A DNA stretch of 64,000 bases, from contig JAUKNK010001160.1 of NCBI GenBank assembly GCA_030765055.1, positions 1-64,000 on the forward strand, read 5' to 3'. This document shows positions 57,471 to 64,000 of this stretch, in pieces (within the stretch, counting starts at the first letter, position 1; each line of letters starts with the position of its first letter). The notes beneath the pieces were generated by a model. It did not search any database and was not told the origin of the DNA. It saw only the letters and a program-made list of their open reading frames with translations. Source of the stretch: Mantis religiosa (taxonomy: Eukaryota; Arthropoda; Insecta; Mantodea; Mantidae). The position numbers and the translations under genes were made by a program.

Positions 57471-58417
57471 CGAGGGTTGTTCAATAAAGAATGATCATAA
57501 TTTTTTTACGGTCATAATTTTTCGCACTAAAATTCAATCTTATAATATTCTGTTAGCTTAATGTAAAACAAATGCGCTGTAGTATTTTCACTGTTGGTAT
57601 TCTTGGTTCCTGTCTTTGAGAACCAGGCATGCTCAGATATGTTCAGTATCGCCTACCGCTGCAATGGAGGTAACATGCAGTTTAAGTTGATGTTAGAGGA
57701 GGATTCGGAGTTTCTTTCAAACGTAATCACTGCTGATGAAACTTGGCTACATCATTTTGATCCTGAGATAAAACAGCATAGCTCAGTATGGAAATCTGCT
57801 TCATCACCAACCCCCAAAAAGCAAAAGTGGTTGCATCTGCTGGGAAAGTTACGGTCATCTCATTCTTTGATATTCATGGAATGGTTTATCAGCATGTTGT
57901 ACTTGCACACACATCAGTAACTTGACAATACTACAGGGATATCCTGAAAACATTGCAAGTCCATATCAGGCGCAAAATACCACATTTCCGTGAAGCAGGC
58001 TGGATTCTGTAGCACGATAATGCGCGGCCGCATATTGCCAAAGTTCTTGCTGAATATCTTGCAAAAATCAACGTGATGTGCATCCCTCACCGTGCCCATA
58101 GTCCATATTTAGTCCCATGTGACTTTTTTATATTCCCTAACTTGAAGAAAGGCCTTCGTGGAAGGCATTATCCATCATCAGAAGCAGTGGTGAAGGCTGC
58201 GGTGGCAATTTTGATGGATGTCTCAAAAATGGTTTCCAGCATGTCTTTGGAGACTGGCAGAAACGCTGGGACAAGTGCATCGCATTCAGTGGAGACTATT
58301 TTGAGAATTACCACCAAAATTATGAGGATGAATAAAGGTACGTTGTCAAAAAAAAAAAAAAAAGGAAAAAAAAAAAAAGAAAAAAAATTGTGATCATTCT
58401 TTCTTGAACAACCCTTG
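57471..58417 (+). mobile_element. Deleted mariner derivative, copy 3, complete ends
   Basis: Termini cgagggttgttcaataaaga at 57471 and, inverted, caagggttgttcaagaaaga ending at 58417; TA flanks at 57469-57470 and 58418-58419. The 947 bp interior encodes MFSIAYRCNGGNMQFKLMLE, ADETWLHHFDPEIK, then broken frames with AHSPYLVPCDFFIFPNLKKG. The second aspartate block is damaged (a stop and frame loss around 58010). The helix-turn-helix half is absent as in copies 1 and 2. An impure A-run fills 58349-58389 next to the right end. Confidence 0.92.
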
Positions 58418-58419
58418 TA

Positions 58420-59126
58420 CCAGCAAGATATGAGCACATTATGTATTCTTGCGTAAAGACAGTGTACTATTAAACAACACAAGCTAATTGTACAAAGAGC
58501 AGGAGAAGAACTGTTTTGGTTGTCAGGATCGAAAACATTTGAGCGCACAAATTGCAAAACAGAAGGCAAGTGCACTTCGCTTACAAACTGCCTGTAAATT
58601 TAAATTATTGGGGACTGTAAACACTGTTACTCAGATTGATTCTGCCCATAAAATATAAATCCAGAAATACAATGAACCAAGCCCAAACATAGAGAGACTG
58701 AGTGCATCAAATTTTTACGGAACCCATGATCTAGCAAAGAGGCGTCACGATGAAACACAGAATTAGCAAACCGTGACACTTTCTTAAATTTTGTATGTTT
58801 TCTCGGTAATCTTGACTGTGTGTTAGTTGACAACCTCAAAATTACCATTACTGCAGTAAGTAAATATACTTCACATACTATACAGAATGAACTATTGGAT
58901 TGTGTGTATTAGGTTTACATTGAGGAATTTATGAAATGTATGTATATATACATATATACTATCAATTATGTCTCTGTGCATCGGACGAAACAATGGACAT
59001 AGCTTGCTTAGTAAATTTGAGACCAGTTTATGATGCAATACAGGGTTGAAAGGTATCTTTCTTTTGAAGGGATTCATGATCAAACAGCTAATGATCTCAG
59101 TGATGCGTTGATAAAGAGGCTTACGA
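58420..59126. other. No recognised feature
   Basis: About 700 bp without coding or repeat signal. Confidence 0.4.
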
Positions 59127-59262
59127 TGGCCCGACATTCGTCTTTCAGGTTAGGGGGAAAACCCAAGAAGAAATCTTATCGGGTAACTCATTCTGACCGA
59201 GATTCGAATAGGATGTCTTGAACGTGAAGTACACACGTGCTACAGAGGAGGGCGAGTAATAG
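59127..59262 (-). mobile_element. SINE A fragment
   Basis: Reverse complement of the 5' half of SINE A: cccgacattcgtctttcagg, then accgagattcgaatagg as a decayed B box. Both ends are lost. Confidence 0.75.
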
Positions 59263-59439
59263 AAATGTTTGCTGCCCTGAAAAAAATAGACGTGCTCATC
59301 TCTTGTACAAGTAACCCTGCCACTAGGTGAGTTCTATTTTTAATTTTTTTATTGCCTATTTGATGTTTAAAAATGCGTAGTGTTCTGCTACATTTCTGCC
59401 ATTTCAGAAGGTGCCCGCTTTACCTTCTTACAAGCATCT

Positions 59440-60056
59440 CACTGAGATTATATAGAGAAATAAAAACAACCTGGGGGAGGGAAGGATATATAGGTATATG
59501 TAGTAAGTTAGGGCGAGAAGGTTTTGCTTGGGCGAGAACACGAGTGAGAAACTTGAAAGGTATAGGTCAAGAGAGGGAGCTAGATAAATGTCCATTGTGT
59601 GGAGAAGAGAATGCAGATTTCCATTGTATATTAATTTGTAGTCAAACAAAGATGTGGAGAGAGCAGGCTTGGCTACGTAAATGGGACAGTTTGGGGGGTG
59701 AAGAAGTAATTAGAAAAATTTTGTCAGTAAAAGGAGAAAAGAACAGGAGAAATATAGGGAACTATTTAGGGAAAGTTAAAGAGAGATGGCTAAGAACAAT
59801 TAAGAGAAAAATTAAGAGTGGGATAGGTGAAATGGCAAAAAGTGTAAAAAGGAGCAGAGGGCCTCCAATACACAAAAACCTAGGGTTAGGTGTATGGGGA
59901 CCGAATTACTATTCAATGGTGGGCAACATGATAACATGATAGGATTTTCAGGATTTAGGAATATATGGCATATTTCAGTATGGATTTTGTAATTGTAATC
60001 TTGATTTTGCATTTCCATTTGTTGATGTAAAAGGAAATAAATTACCAAATTACTTA

Positions 60057-60088
<32 letters not shown>
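59440..60088 (+). mobile_element. Recent 5'-truncated LINE with poly(A) tail
   Basis: Bounded by the perfect 10 bp duplication acaagcatct at 59430-59439 and 60089-60098, with a poly(A) tail of about 31 residues at 60058-60088. The uninterrupted frame of about 165 codons (to 59939) reads LRLYREIKTTWGREGYI, LGREGFAWARTRVRNLKGI, then CPLCGEENADFHCILIC, a zinc-knuckle-like motif, and RKWDSLGGEEVIRKIL and YLGKVKERWLRTIKRKIK. This is the C-terminal end of the same LINE family as 35540-38075. The open frame, long tail and perfect duplication indicate a young insertion. Codons before 59440 belong to the target site. Confidence 0.92.
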
Positions 60089-60090
<2 letters not shown>

Positions 60091-60098
60091 AAGCATCT

Positions 60099-60370
60099 TC
60101 ACATTCCTGATGCTTTAACACCTTTCATAGTATGTATTGAAATTATTATAAATATAATTCGTCCTTTAGCCCCAAAAGCAAAAATACACTGGCCCGACCT
60201 AATGTTTTCTTTATTCCTAGCCATAATCATTAAGAAAGACCGTACACAGTGAGGGAGGGCCCAAATGACCTTGTTGTCGACGGGCCCTTAAACACCACAC
60301 ACTCACTCACAGTGAGGGATTGTTTGTATACTCCATAAACATAAAAATAATTGGACGCTAATAAGTTATA
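60099..60370. other. Spacer with a possible repeat remnant
   Basis: The phrase ttgttgtcgacgggccctta near 60273 looks like part of a dispersed LINE 3' end, but no coding part is seen. Confidence 0.35.
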
Positions 60371-60382
60371 CATTATAGCTAG

Positions 60383-60618
60383 GCTTTTTTTTTAATTTAC
60401 GTCCTCCAACGTCATATCGGATGACGAATGGAATGGGTAAAATGATGCTCGAATGAGCCCAGGGTCCATAGAGCTTAGAGTTGCCTGACTTCGTCTTACA
60501 GGATAAAGGAAAACCCTGGAAAAAACCTTATCCAGGTAACTCACCCGGATCGAGATTCCAACTCGGGACCTCTTGAACGTGAGGCAGACATGCTACCATC
60601 TACGCTACCAAGTTGGGT
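60383..60618 (-). mobile_element. SINE A, full length
   Basis: Tail tttttttttaatttacgtcc at the left, head cgctaccaagttgggt at the right. The 12 bp duplication cattatagctag at 60371-60382 and 60619-60630 is perfect. Confidence 0.93.
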
Positions 60619-60719
60619 CATTATAGCTAGAATTTGAACTGCGGGGATTGCCGTTTCTCTCCATTTGTTCTAACGAAGTGATCTATCATTGCAACTTGCC
60701 GATATACATCTAATTCCTA

Positions 60720-60870
60720 TAAATCACAGTAATTGCCATGGTAGCTCTGTAGGACGGAAATGGGTTGATCCATGGTTCAAATTTCAGCGATGACATTGCA
60801 TTTTTCATTGTGATTCTGTTTTAACTTATTCTATACTTAGCTTGTGTGAAGTAACAATTGATTAATGGAG
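60720..60870 (+). mobile_element. Diverged SINE C monomer
   Basis: Recognisable by gccatggtagctctgtagg, ccatggttcaaatttcagc, attgcatttttcattgtgat and tgtgaagtaacaattgatta. Old copy. Confidence 0.65.
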
Positions 60871-61039
60871 GTAGTTTAGGCATATTTAGCACGATATCCA
60901 AAATGAAGACTTCTGCATATAATATTTATTCAAATTATTATTTTTTAGTTTTCTACGAAAAATTTGAAATGGAAATGTGAAATCTGTAGTGTTTAAGGAA
61001 CGCTTTTACTGCACGTGGAAAGGCAGGCGGGGACACTTG

Positions 61040-61203
61040 TGATACAAGAGATAAACATGGAGCACCGAAGCAATGAGATGGTGGGGAAAACCGGAGATCC
61101 CGGAGAAAACCGCACCCAGCACCGTGTTGTCAAGCACAAATCTCACTTTGCGGCGCGCCTTGGTGCGAGCCAGGTGGTCTAGCTACTCAGCCACGGCGCG
61201 GCC
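61040..61203 (-). mobile_element. SINE E, copy 2
   Basis: Minus strand: head ggccgcgccgtggctgagta, then gtgcggttttctccgggatc and tccggttttccccaccatc. The B box is degraded. Matches 11150-11434. Confidence 0.7.
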
Positions 61204-61454
61204 TATTTGAAAGGGAAGAAACTAAGAGATTCAGCTACCCTGTTCTGCTGTTAAGTTTAAAAACGAAATTTCTTGATATATTTAGTATAGTAAAACACCT
61301 TCGTACCTTCTTCTTCATATATTGGAATAAATGAACGAACGTGGTTGGCAGAAAGAGAGACGGAGAGCTAGTGATCGTATTTTGTAGCTTTTTAGTTAAT
61401 TTGAAGCCTCCATTACAGGAGGAAATTTGAACTCTTTGTTCACAAATGTTTGTT

Positions 61455-62213
61455 CAGTTGAGTCCAGAGGTTCTACTCCCATTAGCCTTAAACACGTAGG
61501 AACAAGACCCGGGCCTCTTTCAACCAGGGAGTTATCCGAGCTGTCCCAAAGGGCACTTGGCGTCCTCCGTGGGGCTTTCCATAGGACAAGACCTGGGTTA
61601 CAAACAAGGCCCCCCCCATCTGGTCCAAGGACACTAGACGGGATGGAAGTGGATACGCCACTTACGCGCACCAACACCAAAGATGAAGGCTACCGATATG
61701 ACCTCGGTGGGAGCGACCGCAAAAGCAGGGTGGAACGGGCACTGTTCCCCCCAAGGGGAATATCCCGGCATCAGAAGCATCAGTAGAGGCCAACTGCGCC
61801 GTCTAACATAACGACACGCAAGCTTGCGCAATAACTTACATCTATTTTACCGCACGGGTAAATCCGCACTGCGGATAGGTACCGTGGCGTGTGACCCTCC
61901 GCCCGGGAGAACCCGGGCGACCTGCACCTGCTCTTGGCTCTTGGCGATCTAGCATACCTTCTACTAGCCTTGCAGGCTAGTACCCGGGAGAATTAATGGC
62001 TTCCCTCAACACCGTCCGAAGACGTACCCGATTCCTACGGGTATCGAGAACCACTGCCCCCTCGAGACGAACCCAATCCGAACAACTCCCAGAGGGAGGG
62101 GCTCAGATGTTCCGCCCGAGGTTCCACTAGTAACTTCTGAGGTACCACGAGTGCTAAGGGTCCGCAGCGTCCGCAACACGGCAGCTGAAGGGGACGGATC
62201 CCCTCCCCTACGG
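61455..62213 (+). mobile_element. SINE D, long variant
   Basis: Starts cagttgagtccagaggttct and ends gatcccctcccctacgg. About 240 bp longer than the other copies: extra sequence (about 61710-61950) sits between the block gatatgacctcggtggg and gatctagcataccttc. Together with the next copy it forms a head-to-head inverted pair. Confidence 0.85.
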
Positions 62214-62302
62214 CCATGCTGGGCTGATATACATAATAGCTCACGAGAGTTGAGAATGGAAGTAAAGTGCTTAGGAGAAATAATATTTGTTGGAATGGCT
62301 AT

Positions 62303-62832
62303 CCCCGCAGGGGAGGGGATCCGTCCCCTTCAGCCGCCGTGGCGCGGGCGCTGCAGACCCCTAGCACTCGTGTACGACTAGACGTTACTACAAGAACCTC
62401 GAGCCGAACATTCGAGCCCCTCCCTGATAGGGAGTTGTTTGGATTGGGTTGGACTCGAGGGGGCAGTGGTTCCCGATACACGTCGGTGGTCGGGTACGTC
62501 TCCGGACGGGGTTGAGGGAAGCTATTAATATTCCCGCGACTAGCCAGCATAGCTAGTAGAAGGTGTGCTAGATCTCCAGGCGGCCCCACCGAGGTCATAT
62601 CGGTAGCCACTTTGGAGTTGGCGCGCGTAAGTGGCGTATCCATTTCCATCCCGTCTTGTGTCCTTGGACCAGATGGGTGGGGGGCTTGTTAGTAACCCAG
62701 GTCTTGCCATATGGAAAGCCTCACGGAGGACGCCGGGCGCCCTTGGGAGAGCTCGGATACTCCCTGAAAGAGGCCCGGGTCTTGGTCCTACGGGTCCAGC
62801 ACTGATGGGAGTAGAACCTCTGGACTCAACTG
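62303..62832 (-). mobile_element. SINE D, copy 5
   Basis: Opposite orientation to its neighbour, with about 90 bp between them. Ends at 62832 with tggactcaactg, the inverse of the start at 61455. Confidence 0.9.
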
Positions 62833-62883
62833 TTTGAATGGCTATGTGTTACGAAGTTGGGCTCAAGTTGGTTTATCATAAAT

Positions 62884-62910
62884 ATCATCATCGTCATCAT
62901 CATCATCATT
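62884..62910. repeat. Short (ATC)n repeat
   Basis: About nine units, with one interruption. A much longer tract of the same motif lies at 63561. Confidence 0.9.
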
Positions 62911-63169
62911 ACGGATGATCCTAGACACTAAGAATATCTATATACACATGATACATACGACATAGAACAAAAAGTCAGAAAAGTAGCTCGAAACGTTTTC
63001 GATACTTTCGTGGTGATTCAGTAATTTTTATTTTATTTTAAAATTACAAAATATTGTTTTACCACAAGAAAAGCATTGCAAAGCCCGAGAAAGTGCCAGG
63101 AATGTGAATCTGAAAAGCAACATATGCATGAAAATAATGTGTGTCAAATTCAGTTATCATAATCCCAAG

Positions 63170-63335
63170 AAGAAATCAGTGCATACCTTAACGACGGTTT
63201 CTAGTGCACTGGATTACTGGGAAACAAATTCGAAATTTCCAGAACTAAGGAAGAAATTGGCTGCTAAATATTTGCATATTCCACCTGCAGCAGTTTTCCT
63301 TGAAATAATATGTTTGCACAACAGGACTCATTTGT
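63170..63335 (+). pseudogene. hAT transposase, dimerisation-domain fragment
   Basis: The plus strand reads TTVSSALDYWETNSKFPEL then RKKLAAKYLHIPPAAVFLE. The LDYWxxN, FPxL and AxxYLxIPP-A blocks are the C-terminal hATC dimerisation domain. The serine-glutamate-arginine usually following is replaced by FLEIICL. About 50 residues remain; the rest of the transposase is not present before 63100. Confidence 0.82.
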
Positions 63336-63558
63336 AACATAAAGAAGTAGCTAGTTGGTTTTAAATGTCTAGAGTAGAGTTACAAAATAAAATCAGATGG
63401 TTTTAAGGTCAGTCTCATTAAATACTATGATTTAATTGGAATTATACTTTCTCCCAATATTCTATTTTGTACTGAAGCTAGAATTAGAAATGATGGTACT
63501 GGGTATTTTGGAAAATACCGTGCATAGGTATGGAGAAAAACTGGTATATATCCACCCC

Positions 63559-63767
<209 letters not shown>

Positions 63768-64000
63768 TTCATCTGAGAGTCATGTGACCCCTAGAGGGCG
63801 CGTCTTAAGGTAAGAATAAGAGAAGTTGGAGACCTAATCTAATCTATGAGTGGTAAAAGGAAATGAAATATATACCTCCCGCTGGACAACGGACATTGCT
63901 GTCTTGCAGTCAGATAGGAATTATCAAAGGCAAAGGGAACAATACGTTAACAGAAAATTGGATAGTTGGACCCCAAAGGGTAGTGAAGACGATATCTACA
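63768..64000. other. No recognised feature
   Basis: End of window, no coding or repeat signal. Confidence 0.4.

Overview
This window reads as a piece of an arthropod, probably insect, nuclear genome. It is AT-rich and full of dinucleotide and trinucleotide microsatellites. It carries tRNA-headed SINEs, several lineages of Tc1/mariner transposons, non-LTR retrotransposon fragments and a Penelope-like element. I found no intact host gene, no rRNA, no CRISPR array and no bacterial-style operon. Every open frame with recognisable homology is a broken or 5'-truncated transposable element frame. The species cannot be settled from the sequence.

Layout. 1-13.3 kb: a mariner relic (1.5-2.5 kb), a SINE nested in a SINE (3.6-4.5 kb), a jockey-type LINE fragment (5.7-6.9 kb), a deleted mariner (7.2-8.1 kb), a TTAA-flanked Kolobok-like element inside a dimeric SINE (9.1-10.9 kb), and a GC-rich 520 bp retroposon inside an AC microsatellite (12.7-13.3 kb). 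13.9-24.4 kb: a piggyBac fragment, a Tigger/pogo derivative split by a full-length SINE, a mariner between two direct repeats, a dimeric SINE with 11 bp target duplications, a LINE end with a GAA tail, and a three-level nest (DD41D-type element, then mariner, then SINE) at 22.76-24.38 kb. 24.9-30.1 kb: the GIY-YIG end of a Penelope-like element with a well-formed hammerhead ribozyme downstream, an IS630-like transposase fragment, a second Tigger derivative, and an inverted repeat holding a second hammerhead-like core. 32-38 kb: a mariner, another GC-rich retroposon with a 13 bp target duplication, and a LINE split by a nearly intact mariner. 38.6-48 kb: IS630-like and Kolobok-like fragments, a purine-rich minisatellite, and a DD41D-type transposon carrying a SINE inside a SINE. 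48.7-55.9 kb: two heavily interrupted mariners and a widely spaced inverted repeat. 56-64 kb: more SINEs, a complete-ended mariner derivative, a recent LINE insertion with poly(A) tail and 10 bp target duplications, a head-to-head pair of the GC-rich retroposon, a hAT fragment and a 207 bp ATC microsatellite.

How the parts relate. The elements are parasites that record a layered insertion history rather than a cooperating gene set. Target duplications date the layers: SINE A copies sit inside mariners and SINE B, SINE B sits inside a Tigger derivative, and a Kolobok-like element sits inside SINE C. I use working names for the short retroposons: SINE A (Val-tRNA-like head, about 240 bp), SINE B (tRNA-like head, about 565 bp), SINE C (dimeric), SINE D (GC-rich, about 500-520 bp, no tRNA head seen) and SINE E (Leu/Ser-like head).

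The most interesting items are the hammerhead ribozyme next to the Penelope-like frame, the dimeric SINE C family, the GC-rich SINE D family, three copies of one mariner derivative sharing the same loss of the DNA-binding region, and the two related TTAA elements. All ends and motifs were read by eye. Family names come from recognised motifs, not from a database search.
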